The notes under the pieces: model-generated
Seen by the model: only the letters and a program-made list of their open reading frames with translations
What the model was told of the DNA's origin: nothing
Database searches by the model: none
NCBI GenBank assembly: GCA_011052165.1
Contig: DRJN01000053.1
Location: forward strand, 1 to 13,582
Direction of reading: 5' to 3'
Length of the DNA stretch: 13,582 nt
DNA from: Gammaproteobacteria bacterium
GTDB lineage: Bacteria; Pseudomonadota; Gammaproteobacteria; UBA6429; Thiohalophilaceae
Shown here: in pieces, positions 1 through 6,894 of the stretch
Numbering within the stretch: the first letter of the stretch is position 1
Layout of the letters: each line of letters begins with the position of its first letter
Program-made: the position numbers and the translations under genes

Positions 1-1
1 A

Positions 2-82
2 CTAATCAATCCAGAGTGCATTGATATCATTGGGCTTCCCCATAAAGAGATGGATATTATTTATTATTTCCAGCCTCAGTGA
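2..82 (+). CDS. C-terminal tail of an unrecognised gene, cut by the window edge
   Basis: An open frame enters from the left edge and reads 26 codons (ending in ...DIIYYFQPQ) to a TGA at 80-82. The frame has no start here, so it can only be the end of a gene beginning outside the window. No family can be named from so few residues. A 104-bp mobile repeat begins two bases after the stop codon, which fits an insertion just downstream of a real gene. An open frame this short could also be chance. Confidence 0.3.
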   Translation, partial: LINPECIDIIGLPHKEMDIIYYFQPQ

Positions 83-84
83 AG

Positions 85-188
85 TATTAATCGTTGCATA
101 AGTATTTGTATGTATTTTATCCCCTCACCCCAACCCTCTCCCGGAGGGAGAGGGAGTTATGGTACAAATACTTATGCAACGATTAATA
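85..188 (+). repeat. MITE-like 104-bp element, copy 1
   Basis: The element begins TATTAATCGTTGCATAAG and ends with the reverse complement. Counting two chance-matching outer bases per side, the terminal inverted repeat is perfect over 28 bp (83-110 against 163-190). Inside lies a GC-rich block, CCCCTCACCCCAACCC, followed by a 9-bp hairpin (134-142 / 146-154, loop GGA). It has no coding capacity. Copies 2 (1225-1328) and 3 (12995-13098) are exactly the same length. All three start and end with TA, which would fit a TA target duplication as made by IS630/Tc1-type transposases; that assignment is inference. The long hairpin could also act as a bidirectional transcription block behind the upstream gene. 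Confidence 0.85.
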
Positions 189-325
189 CTAACGGGCTAA
201 AGCGTTAAATCTGAGTATCGGCACTGGAGAAATTATACCGATTTTGTTATGAACGAATGACTCCTCCTGGCACATCTATGACAACTATCTGTAATTTATG
301 AATATTTTTATATATTCGACAGATG

Positions 326-400
326 CTATTTGTACGCATTAAATAAGTACGGCTTGAATAATCTTTAATGTGCGTGTACACTTTTAATGCGTACAAATAG
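326..400 (+). promoter_or_regulatory. Operator-promoter of the toxin-antitoxin pair
   Basis: A perfect 18-bp inverted repeat has arms at 326-343 (CTATTTGTACGCATTAAA) and 383-400. Between them sits a plausible sigma70 promoter: TTGAAT (354-359), a 17-bp spacer, and TACACT (377-382). A third, imperfect half-site (TTTAATGTGCGTGTACA, 364-380) overlaps the -10. The right arm runs into the ribosome-binding site AGGAGGG (399-405) of the antitoxin. Ribbon-helix-helix antitoxins typically repress their own operon by binding such palindromes, so this is the expected autoregulatory operator. The promoter boxes are prediction only. Confidence 0.65.
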
Positions 401-412
401 GAGGGAGCAATT

Positions 413-691
413 GTGCCGCGAATTCCAGTAGAAAATAACGATCGGATGTCACTGCGTATTGCTTCGGAAGAAAAATCACTTCTTATGCGTGCAGCTACAT
501 TGCAGCATATCAATTTGACCGAGTTCGTCATTCGTACTGTGGTATCAGCAGCACGAGAAATAATCGAACAGAGTGAGCATATCGAGCTTACAGAACGGGA
601 CAGCCTGCATGTTCTAAGTCTTTTAGAAGAACCGCCGGCGCCAAATAAAAAGTTGATGGCTGCCGCATTTGCTTTGCCAAAGCGAGCATGA
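413..691 (+). CDS. DUF1778-family ribbon-helix-helix antitoxin (TacA-like)
   Basis: This 92-residue protein is the antitoxin of a type II toxin-antitoxin pair. It should bind DNA through its N-terminal ribbon-helix-helix and neutralise the acetyltransferase encoded next to it through its C-terminal tail. The N-terminal part (about 10-50) has the DUF1778 layout: a strand (MSLRIAS), then two helices (SLLMRAATLQ and LTEFVIRTVV). The tail holds the family signature D63-SLHVLSLLEEPPAPNKKL. Translation begins at GTG 413, with a strong AGGAGGG seven bases upstream; no ATG fits as well. The stop overlaps the toxin start as ATGA, indicating coupled translation. A palindromic operator lies just upstream. 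Length is normal for the family. Confidence 0.88.
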   Translation: MPRIPVENNDRMSLRIASEEKSLLMRAATLQHINLTEFVIRTVVSAAREIIEQSEHIELTERDSLHVLSLLEEPPAPNKKLMAAAFALPKRA

Positions 692-1215
692 CACTTCCTG
701 ACTGGCACGAAGAGCCTATTGCTAAACATCATGATCGACAAGCTTTTAATTGTGGTGATGATGCACTGAATGAATTCCTGCACCGCCATGCCCGTAAAAG
801 TCATGAAAAAGGCGGTGCGAAAACATTTCTGGCTGTGAATAACGCTGGCGGTAAAAGGATTCTTGGTTTTTACAGCTTAAGCCCTGCTTCTATTGCTTAT
901 GAACGTACCCCAAAAGTTGTTAAGCGTGGGTTGGCTCGTCATGAGGTCCCTGTTTTCAGGCTTGGCCGTTTGGCGGTAGATTGTTCTGTCCAGAATCAAG
1001 ACCTGGGTGGACAATTATTGCTTGCGGCTGGCCGTCGTTGCCTTTTTGTTGCAACACAAGCAGGGGGTGTCGCCCTCCTGATAGATGCTAAAAATGAACG
1101 TATCGCAGACTGGTATGGTGGGTATGGTGCTGTGCCGCTACTTGACGCCCCTCTCTCGCTCCTTCTACCCTTTAAAACAATCCATGCTGCACTTGACGCA
1201 GCTAACAAACTGTAA
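688..1215 (+). CDS. GNAT-family acetyltransferase toxin (TacT/AtaT-like)
   Basis: This 175-residue GNAT acetyltransferase is of the type that, in TacT and AtaT, blocks translation by acetylating the amino group of aminoacyl-tRNA. Visible features are the substrate-side strand GFYSLSPASIAYE (about 60-72), the core LGRLAVD (92-98), the acetyl-CoA loop (102-108), LLIDAKNERIADWYGGYG (130-147) with the presumptive catalytic Tyr143, and the terminal LLLPFKTI typical of the family. The acetyl-CoA loop normally reads Q-x-x-G-x-G; here it reads QNQDLGG, so the first core glycine is Asp105, which may weaken activity. The start overlaps the antitoxin stop (ATGA), and a small hairpin (671-683) lies just upstream. 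A mobile-repeat copy begins ten bases after the stop. The family call is firm; activity is uncertain. Confidence 0.85.
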   Translation: MTLPDWHEEPIAKHHDRQAFNCGDDALNEFLHRHARKSHEKGGAKTFLAVNNAGGKRILGFYSLSPASIAYERTPKVVKRGLARHEVPVFRLGRLAVDCSVQNQDLGGQLLLAAGRRCLFVATQAGGVALLIDAKNERIADWYGGYGAVPLLDAPLSLLLPFKTIHAALDAANKL

Positions 1216-1224
1216 ACAGGTTGG

Positions 1225-1328
1225 TATCAATCGTTACATAAGTATTCGCATGTATTTTATCCCCTCACCCCAACCCTCTCCCGGAGGGAGAGGGGGCTAT
1301 GGTGCAAATACTTGTGCAACGATTAATA
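1225..1328 (+). repeat. MITE-like 104-bp element, copy 2
   Basis: Same length and orientation as copy 1, from TATCAATCG to CGATTAATA. I count eight differences from copy 1 in 104 positions, all transitions. The terminal repeats are therefore imperfect here, which suggests an older copy. The GC-rich hairpin core (CCCTCTCCC/GGGAGAGGG) is intact. It starts ten bases after the toxin stop codon and could serve as its terminator. With copy 1 it brackets the toxin-antitoxin pair in direct orientation. Confidence 0.82.
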
Positions 1329-1435
1329 GTTACCGCAGCTATCAAGTATGCCAGATGATTTATCATCGGCAGGCAAGTTTATCAACAAAATGATGGTCTG
1401 CTTTAGGGAAATTTCAGCGTGCCTGTATTAATAGC

Positions 1436-1537
1436 TCAACGGCTGTTTATGGCACTATGCGGTCGTCCGCAGGCGCGGCAATGCGTACCATCGTCGGTAC
1501 AGGCGTATTTCCCGAGACAGGGTTTGAAATCTATCAT
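1436..1537 (-). CDS. Small cysteine-rich ORF coupled to the SIR2-like gene (33 aa, possibly truncated)
   Basis: On the minus strand the last A of the SIR2 stop codon TAA is the first base of an ATG (TAATG overlap), opening a 33-codon frame that ends with TGA at 1438-1436. It encodes MIDFKPCLGKYACTDDG followed by THCRACGRPHSAINSR. The cysteines at 7, 13, 20 and 23, including CRACGR, look like a small zinc- or iron-binding motif, somewhat reminiscent of DUF1289-type proteins. The frame stops right after the motif, where a longer helical tail would be expected. The 107 bp from here to repeat copy 2 (1329-1435) hold no intact frame on either strand. This could be a real micro-protein or a truncated, frameshifted relic. 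The SD-poor start is explained by coupling to the upstream gene. Confidence 0.45.
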   Translation of the reverse strand: MIDFKPCLGKYACTDDGTHCRACGRPHSAINSR

Positions 1538-2421
1538 TAGATCCCCATGCGTTGAGTACCTGACTCATGCCCGGCTATGGGTTGGGTCTGTGAAGCGGTT
1601 AGCAAATCACTTATATCTGCATTGATGATAGTGATTCCCTTGCGTTCACAAAAACGCTTCTCCTTTCGGGAGGGTTCCGGTATGAGCGCCCAGCCTGCGG
1701 GCTTTTCTGCCGCATAGATCATATCGGACAGGACCATACGTTCCGTGTCTCGGGTCAGGTACATGCCGAGCAATAGGTATTGCTTGCCTTTACGGTAGCG
1801 TTTCAGAAAATCCGGGATGGCGAAACCGCCCATCAATTCAGTGATGTAATCCACATAGTCAGCATCAGAGGCTATGAACGTCGAATCCGGTAACGGACTG
1901 CCCATCGGTTTAAACAGCACTGGCAGGCTGGTATCCACTTTATCCTGTTCGATCTCCTGGTAGGATTCACCATCATAATGATGGATAAAAAAACGGTAGT
2001 TGGTGCCACCAATACGGGATATTCCACGAATTAAGATATGCGGTGTATCGGCGTAAGAATCCTGTAACTGCGTATCACGATTGATGTCAATGACGTAGGC
2101 AGGTTTGATCTCGGCCAGCCAGTCATGCACCCGGGCGCGGCTCCAGTTTCTTTTTCCATACGTTTCATGCAAAAACTTGTTAACGAAGTTGCGGCCTTTT
2201 TTATGTTCCATATTCATGGCGGCACGAGGGAATTCATACATCAGGCGTGGTGACATAGGTTGGCCCCCGTTCATTGCCAGAATCAGACTGTCACTGTCGG
2301 CGGGAATGGCTTCAGAGCCACCAAGCTCGGTTACGTCTTTCAAAGCGCCCGCCCCCAGGTAGGGAACGATCTGACCTGTTCTGATACCCGCAATAATTTC
2401 ATTCAATCCTGTACTGGACAT
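1537..2421 (-). CDS. SIR2-like NAD-binding domain protein, divergent from nifH
   Basis: This 294-residue protein has the SIR2-like (SIR2_2) Rossmann layout. It shows the NAD-binding GAG motif in YLGAGAL (21-27), an NxD motif in VIDINRD (N114, D116), an ASDADYVDYI segment (184-193) matching the family's acidic D-Y motif, and LLLGMYLTRDTERM (216-229) in the place of the usual late G-(Y)-S-L-S-D-x-x-x-R motif. Where sirtuins have their catalytic histidine (K-x-H-G), this protein reads KPMGS (171-175), so a normal deacetylase reaction is doubtful. There is no signal peptide or membrane segment. The start ATG at 2421 has GGAG seven bases upstream. The gene faces nifH across a shared 297-bp region. 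Its function is unknown; a link to NAD or ADP-ribose signalling near nitrogenase is inference only. Confidence 0.75.
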   Translation of the reverse strand: MSSTGLNEIIAGIRTGQIVPYLGAGALKDVTELGGSEAIPADSDSLILAMNGGQPMSPRLMYEFPRAAMNMEHKKGRNFVNKFLHETYGKRNWSRARVHDWLAEIKPAYVIDINRDTQLQDSYADTPHILIRGISRIGGTNYRFFIHHYDGESYQEIEQDKVDTSLPVLFKPMGSPLPDSTFIASDADYVDYITELMGGFAIPDFLKRYRKGKQYLLLGMYLTRDTERMVLSDMIYAAEKPAGWALIPEPSRKEKRFCERKGITIINADISDLLTASQTQPIAGHESGTQRMGI

Positions 2422-2527
2422 ATTTGTCTCCGCAGCTTATTTGGTAACGACCTTTAGGATAGTGTTAAGCAAGTAACGTTCCACTATGCAATCGTTTGAA
2501 TTTATGGTGTGTTTGTGTCGCGCATCT

Positions 2528-2543
2528 TGTCGTTAATCGTACA
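2528..2543 (+). promoter_or_regulatory. NifA upstream activator site for nifH
   Basis: TGT-CGTTAATCGT-ACA matches the NifA consensus TGT-N10-ACA exactly. It lies about 112 bp upstream of the sigma54 -24 element, within the usual distance for DNA looping to the promoter. The sequence between the site and the promoter is AT-rich (2591-2640); I found no clear IHF consensus in it. Confidence 0.85.
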
Positions 2544-2639
2544 ACGAGCAGGTGAATGTTGTTAATACCACTGCCTCCTGCTGATACTGGAGTCAAAAAA
2601 ATTTCATAGTAAACATACATTTGGGTGGATTTTAAAAAT

Positions 2640-2655
2640 TGGCACGGTGATTGCT
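2640..2655 (+). promoter_or_regulatory. Sigma54 (-24/-12) promoter of nifHDK
   Basis: TGGCACGGTGATTGCT matches TGGCAC-N5-TTGCW, with the invariant GG (2641-2642) and GC (2653-2654) separated by exactly ten bases. Transcription would begin near 2666, giving a leader of about 50 nt before nifH. With the NifA site upstream, this predicts expression only under nitrogen limitation and low oxygen. Confidence 0.92.
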
Positions 2656-2718
2656 GAAGGGGATATATGTAAATCTCGTTTTAGAACACCTAATTTTTCA
2701 CGGTAAGGAGAAAGAACA

Positions 2719-3591
2719 ATGGCATTGCGTCAATGTGCAATTTACGGGAAGGGCGGTATCGGTAAATCCACTACCACCCAGAATCTGGTCGCAGCGATGG
2801 CTGAAGCGGGTCAGAAAATAATGATAGTGGGTTGCGATCCAAAAGCGGATTCTACCCGCCTGATTCTACATGCCAAGGCGCAGAATACCATCATGGAGAT
2901 GGCGGCAGACGCTGGCTCGGTAGAAGATCTGGAACTGGAAGATGTGCTCAAAACCGGTTATGCCGATATTCAATGTGTTGAGTCGGGCGGTCCTGAGCCG
3001 GGTGTGGGTTGCGCCGGTCGTGGTGTTATTACCGCGATTAACTTCCTTGAAGAGGAAGGCGCTTATGACGAGGGCATTGACTTTGTATTCTACGATGTTC
3101 TGGGTGATGTGGTTTGTGGCGGCTTTGCCATGCCGATTCGTGAAAACAAGGCTCAGGAAATCTACATCGTGGTCTCCGGTGAAATGATGGCCATGTATGC
3201 CGCTAATAATATTGCCAAGGGCATTGTGAAATATGCAAACTCCGGTAGCGTGCGCCTTGCCGGCCTGATTTGCAATTCTCGTAATACTGATCGCGAAGAT
3301 GATTTGATTATCGCCCTGGCCGAAAAACTGGGTACTCAAATGATCCACTTTATACCGCGTGACAATGTGGTACAACGGGCTGAAATTCGTCGTATGACGG
3401 TGATTGAATATGATCCGAAAGCCAGTCAGGCCGACGAGTATCGCGTGCTGGCAAAGAAAATTGTTGAGAACAAAAAATTCGTTATTCCTACTCCTATCAC
3501 CATGGATGAGCTCGAAGACTTGTTAATGGAATTTGGTATTCTGGATGAGGAAGATGAAAGCATCATTGGTAAAACCGCTGAAGCCTGCTGA
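2719..3591 (+). CDS. nifH: Nitrogenase iron protein (dinitrogenase reductase)
   Basis: This 290-residue Fe protein forms a homodimer that carries one [4Fe-4S] cluster. It hydrolyses MgATP to drive electrons one at a time into NifDK, and it also takes part in FeMo-cofactor assembly. The P-loop GKGGIGKS spans 10-17, DPKAD is at 40-44, and switch II DVLGD is at 126-130. The cluster ligands are Cys98 (GVGCAGRG) and Cys133 (VVCGG). Arg101 is present and is the residue modified by DraT in species with ADP-ribosylation control. The length is typical. AAGGAG lies eight bases before the ATG. It is the first gene of the sigma54/NifA-driven unit, 139 bp ahead of nifD. Confidence 0.99.
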   Translation: MALRQCAIYGKGGIGKSTTTQNLVAAMAEAGQKIMIVGCDPKADSTRLILHAKAQNTIMEMAADAGSVEDLELEDVLKTGYADIQCVESGGPEPGVGCAGRGVITAINFLEEEGAYDEGIDFVFYDVLGDVVCGGFAMPIRENKAQEIYIVVSGEMMAMYAANNIAKGIVKYANSGSVRLAGLICNSRNTDREDDLIIALAEKLGTQMIHFIPRDNVVQRAEIRRMTVIEYDPKASQADEYRVLAKKIVENKKFVIPTPITMDELEDLLMEFGILDEEDESIIGKTAEAC

Positions 3592-3602
3592 TAGAGGTTA
3601 TG

Positions 3603-3670
3603 TGTATTTGTACAAACATGACAGACCGATATTCAGAAACGCAGAACTCAATCATTGATAGAGTCTGTCA
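3603..3670 (+). promoter_or_regulatory. nifH-nifD intergenic signals: NifA-like site and stem-loop
   Basis: TGT-ATTTGTACAA-ACA (3603-3618) fits the NifA consensus exactly, but no sigma54 -24/-12 element follows before nifD, so it may be chance. Immediately after it a perfect 8-bp inverted repeat (TGACAGAC 3619-3626 / GTCTGTCA 3663-3670) could form a long-loop hairpin in the transcript. Hairpins between nifH and nifD are known in other diazotrophs to stabilise nifH mRNA and set a higher nifH:nifDK ratio; applying that here is inference. Confidence 0.4.
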
Positions 3671-3730
3671 CAATTTAATTTCAATTCCCTGTCCACAGAT
3701 GGGTGGCGGAGGAAGAGGAGCAGCAGTTCA

Positions 3731-5212
3731 ATGGCAACAATGACAAACGAAAAAACCGAAGCGCTTATTCAGGAGGTGCTGGAGGTTTATCCGGAAAAAG
3801 CGAAGCAAGATCGCGTTAAGCATTTAATGGTCAATGATCAGGATCCTGATAAATCTAAAAAATGTATGACCTCCAACCGTAAATCACTGCCTGGGGTCAT
3901 GACCGTCCGGGGCTGTGCCTATGCCGGGTCGAAGGGCGTAGTCTGGGGGCCGGTCAAGGATATGATCCATATCTCTCATGGCCCTGTCGGCTGCGGTCAG
4001 TACTCGCGTGCGGGTCGCCGTAATTACTATATAGGTATGACGGGGGTTAACGCTTTTGGCACCATCAACTTTACTTCTGATTTTCAGGAAAAAGATATTG
4101 TCTTTGGTGGTGATAAAAAGCTGGATAAATTAATAGACGAAGTCCATGGCCTGTTTCCGCTGATGAAAGGGAGCACTGTTCAATCAGAATGCCCGGTGGG
4201 CTTGATTGGGGATGATATTAGCGCGGTCGCCAAAAAGAAAGCCAAGGAATATGGCAAGGTCGTGGTTCCGGTTCGCTGTGAAGGCTTTCGTGGCGTATCC
4301 CAGTCTTTGGGGCATCATATCGCCAATGACGCTATTCGTGACTGGGTGTTGGGTGCGCGCGATGACGATGACAGCTTCGAATCCACGCCCTATGATGTAG
4401 CGATTACCGGTGATTATAATATCGGTGGCGATGCCTGGTCTTCACGCACCTTGCTGGAAGAAATGGGCCTGCGAGTTGTTGCCCAGTGGTCAGGTGATGG
4501 CACTCTCTCGGAAATGGAACTGACACCCAAGGTCAAACTTAATCTGCTGCATTGCTATCGTTCAATGAATTATATCTCTCGCCACATGGAAGAGAAGTAC
4601 GGTATCCCCTGGCTGGAATACAATTTTTTTGGTCCTACCAAGATTGCTGAAAGCCTGCGCAAGATCGCGTCCTTCTTCGACGATAAGATCAAACAAGGTG
4701 CAGAACGTGTGATTGAAAAATATCAGGCTGAATATGAGGCAGTTATCGCCAAATATCGCCCCCGTCTCGAAGGCAAGAAAGTTATGCTTTATGTGGGTGG
4801 TTTGCGTCCTCGGCATGTTATCGGCGCCTATGAGGATCTTGGCATGGAAGTCGTCGGTACTGGTTATGAGTTTGGCCATAACGATGATTATGAGCGAACT
4901 ACTCAGGACATGGGAAAAGCAACCCTGATTTATGATGATGTGACAGGTTATGAATTTGAAGAGTTCGTTAAGAAAATCAAGCCGGATTTAATCGGATCAG
5001 GTATCAAAGAGAAATATATTTTCCAGAAAATGGGCATACCGTTCAGGCAGATGCACTCCTGGGATTATTCAGGTCCTTACCATGGTTACGATGGTTTCGC
5101 TATTTTCGCGCGCGATATGGATATGACTCTGAATAACCCGTGCTGGAATAAAATCGTCGCTCCCTGGAAAAAAGGAGTTGAAGAGGATGAGGCTATTGCC
5201 GAAAACGCATAA
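3731..5212 (+). CDS. nifD: Nitrogenase MoFe protein alpha chain
   Basis: This 493-residue alpha subunit of dinitrogenase (alpha2beta2) holds FeMo-cofactor, where N2 is reduced. Residue numbering coincides with Azotobacter NifD. The P-cluster ligands are Cys62, Cys88 and Cys154. The cofactor ligands are Cys275 (NLLHCYRSMN) and His442 (MHSWDYSGPY). The active-site surround includes Val70, Arg96, Gln191 and His195. All of this marks a functional Mo-type enzyme rather than the V or Fe-only type. The purine-rich ribosome-binding site GGAGGAAGAGGAG ends ten bases before the ATG at 3731; a second in-frame ATG at codon 4 is an alternative start. It follows nifH and precedes nifK by 95 bp in the same unit. 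Confidence 0.99.
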   Translation: MATMTNEKTEALIQEVLEVYPEKAKQDRVKHLMVNDQDPDKSKKCMTSNRKSLPGVMTVRGCAYAGSKGVVWGPVKDMIHISHGPVGCGQYSRAGRRNYYIGMTGVNAFGTINFTSDFQEKDIVFGGDKKLDKLIDEVHGLFPLMKGSTVQSECPVGLIGDDISAVAKKKAKEYGKVVVPVRCEGFRGVSQSLGHHIANDAIRDWVLGARDDDDSFESTPYDVAITGDYNIGGDAWSSRTLLEEMGLRVVAQWSGDGTLSEMELTPKVKLNLLHCYRSMNYISRHMEEKYGIPWLEYNFFGPTKIAESLRKIASFFDDKIKQGAERVIEKYQAEYEAVIAKYRPRLEGKKVMLYVGGLRPRHVIGAYEDLGMEVVGTGYEFGHNDDYERTTQDMGKATLIYDDVTGYEFEEFVKKIKPDLIGSGIKEKYIFQKMGIPFRQMHSWDYSGPYHGYDGFAIFARDMDMTLNNPCWNKIVAPWKKGVEEDEAIAENA

Positions 5213-5243
5213 TTGCGTTTTTTACGGGCTTCAGCAAACTTAA

Positions 5244-5285
5244 TAATCTGTACTATCAATTCCAACACCCGTTGTCCGCAGATTA
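5244..5285 (+). promoter_or_regulatory. Inverted repeat in the nifD-nifK gap
   Basis: TAATCTG (5244-5250) and CAGATTA (5279-5285) form a 7-bp inverted repeat with a 28-base loop, just before the nifK ribosome-binding site GGGAGGAG (5293-5300). It may be a weak mRNA structure affecting nifK translation or stability. There is no T-run, so it is not a terminator. Chance is possible. Confidence 0.25.
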
Positions 5286-5307
5286 GCGGCGCGGGAGGAG
5301 AGAAATA

Positions 5308-6879
5308 ATGAGTCAACATGTAGACAACATCAAGCCATGTTATCCCTTGTTCAGAGATGATGACTACAGGAAATCACTTGAAAACAAACGTGTAACGGTT
5401 GAAGAATCGCATTCTGATCAAAAAATCAAAGAGACGTTTGAATGGACCACGAGCAGCGAATATCAGGAGCTTAATTTTCAGCGTACCGCACTGACTATAA
5501 ATCCGGCCAAAGCCTGCCAGCCATTAGGTTCAGTGTTGTGCGCACTTGGATTCGAGAAAACCTTACCCTATGTGCATGGCTCACAGGGGTGTGTGGCCTA
5601 TTTTCGGTCATATTTTAATCGTCATTTCAAGGAACCTGTTGCCTGTGTCTCCGATTCCATGACGGAAGATGCCGCCGTCTTCGGTGGACAGAAAAATATG
5701 TATGATGGTCTGAAAAATGCCAAAGCTTTATACAAGCCTAAAATGATTGCCGTCTCCACCACCTGTATGGCGGAAGTGATTGGTGATGATTTGAACGCCT
5801 TTATTGGTAACGCCAAAAAAGAAGGACATATTGAAGAGGATTTCCCTGTTCCCTTTGCACATACCCCCAGCTTCGTCGGCAGCCATACGACAGGTTGGGA
5901 TAACATGTTTGAGGGCACTTTACGTTATTTTACCATTAATAAGATGGAAGATAAGGAAGTCGGTAAGAATGGCAAAATAAATCTGGTGCCGGGATTTGAA
6001 ACCTATTTGGGTAATTACCGGGTGATGCACCGGATGATGAAAGAAATGGGCGTTGATTACAGCATTCTGAACGATCCTTCCGAAGTTCTGGATACACCGG
6101 CTGATGGCAAGTACAGAATGTATTCCGGCGGTACCACCATCGAAGAGCTGGAAGATGCCCCCAATGCTATTGATACTTTGCTCTTACAACCCTGGCAGTT
6201 GATTAAAACGCGTAAATATGTAAAAGGCACCATGAAACAGCCAGCCAGCAACATTGCCATACCGATGGGGCTGGAAGGGACCGATGAATTTTTGATGAAA
6301 GTATCAGAACTCACAGGCAAGCCCATTTCCGGGTCTCTCGAGAAGGAGCGCGGCCGTCTGCTGGATATGATGACGGATTCACATGCCTGGTTACACGGCA
6401 AACGTTTTGCTCTTTACGGTGATGCGGATTATGTCATGGGCATGACCAAGTTCTTGTTGGAACTGGGGGCGGAGCCAACGGATGTTCTTTGTAATCATGC
6501 CAACAAGCGTTGGAAAAAAGCCATGGAAGCGATGTTGGGTGAATCCGATTATGGCAAGAATACTATCGTACATACGAGCAAGGATTTGTGGCATATGCGT
6601 TCCCTGGTATTCACTAATAAACCTGATTTTTTAATTGGTAACTCCTATGGTAAATTTATCCAGCGCGATACCCTGGCCAAAGGAAAGGAATTCGAGGTGC
6701 CACTGATTAGAATTGGTTTTCCGATTTTTGATCGACATCACCTGCATCGTATGACGACTCTGGGTTACGAAGGTGCGATGTACATTCTCACCACGCTGGT
6801 TAATTCAGTTCTTGAGCGTCTTGATGATGAGACGCGTGAAATGGGTGTGACAGATTACAGCTACGATCTTATTCGTTAA
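5308..6879 (+). CDS. nifK: Nitrogenase MoFe protein beta chain
   Basis: This 523-residue beta subunit pairs with NifD, and the P-cluster lies at their interface. The ligands are at Azotobacter positions: Cys70 (INPAKACQP), Cys95 (HGSQGCVAY), Cys153 (STTCMAEVIGDD) and Ser188 (HTPSFVGSH). The N-terminal extension (about 1-55), typical of the longer group-I beta chains, is present and wraps the alpha subunit in known structures. GGGAGGAG lies seven bases before the ATG. The gene ends 59 bp ahead of nifT with a small GC hairpin between them. Nothing is missing or unusual in length. Confidence 0.99.
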   Translation: MSQHVDNIKPCYPLFRDDDYRKSLENKRVTVEESHSDQKIKETFEWTTSSEYQELNFQRTALTINPAKACQPLGSVLCALGFEKTLPYVHGSQGCVAYFRSYFNRHFKEPVACVSDSMTEDAAVFGGQKNMYDGLKNAKALYKPKMIAVSTTCMAEVIGDDLNAFIGNAKKEGHIEEDFPVPFAHTPSFVGSHTTGWDNMFEGTLRYFTINKMEDKEVGKNGKINLVPGFETYLGNYRVMHRMMKEMGVDYSILNDPSEVLDTPADGKYRMYSGGTTIEELEDAPNAIDTLLLQPWQLIKTRKYVKGTMKQPASNIAIPMGLEGTDEFLMKVSELTGKPISGSLEKERGRLLDMMTDSHAWLHGKRFALYGDADYVMGMTKFLLELGAEPTDVLCNHANKRWKKAMEAMLGESDYGKNTIVHTSKDLWHMRSLVFTNKPDFLIGNSYGKFIQRDTLAKGKEFEVPLIRIGFPIFDRHHLHRMTTLGYEGAMYILTTLVNSVLERLDDETREMGVTDYSYDLIR

Positions 6880-6894
6880 CTGACCGGATTGTCT

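Noticed and set aside
268..283. TGGCAC followed by TGACA, resembling a sigma54 promoter upstream of the antitoxin
   Set aside because: The -12 element lacks the invariant GC (reads GA), and a better sigma70-like promoter lies between the operator arms.
247..804. Long minus-strand open frame of 185 codons across the antitoxin gene
   Set aside because: It covers the operator and the well-supported antitoxin frame on the other strand and has no recognisable domain; it is an antisense shadow.
85..1328. Two spaced direct repeats as the start of a CRISPR array
   Set aside because: Only two copies, more than 1 kb apart, with terminal inverted repeats; they are mobile-repeat copies, and no cas gene is present.
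1419..1625. Plus-strand open frame of 68 codons over the end of the SIR2-like gene
   Set aside because: No ribosome site or family features; it is antisense to the SIR2-like gene and its coupled small ORF, which show coherent motifs.
2719..6879. Possibility that the nitrogenase is a vanadium or iron-only type
   Set aside because: NifD and NifK have Mo-type length and ligands at Azotobacter Mo positions, there is no anfG/vnfG gene, and nifT follows nifK.
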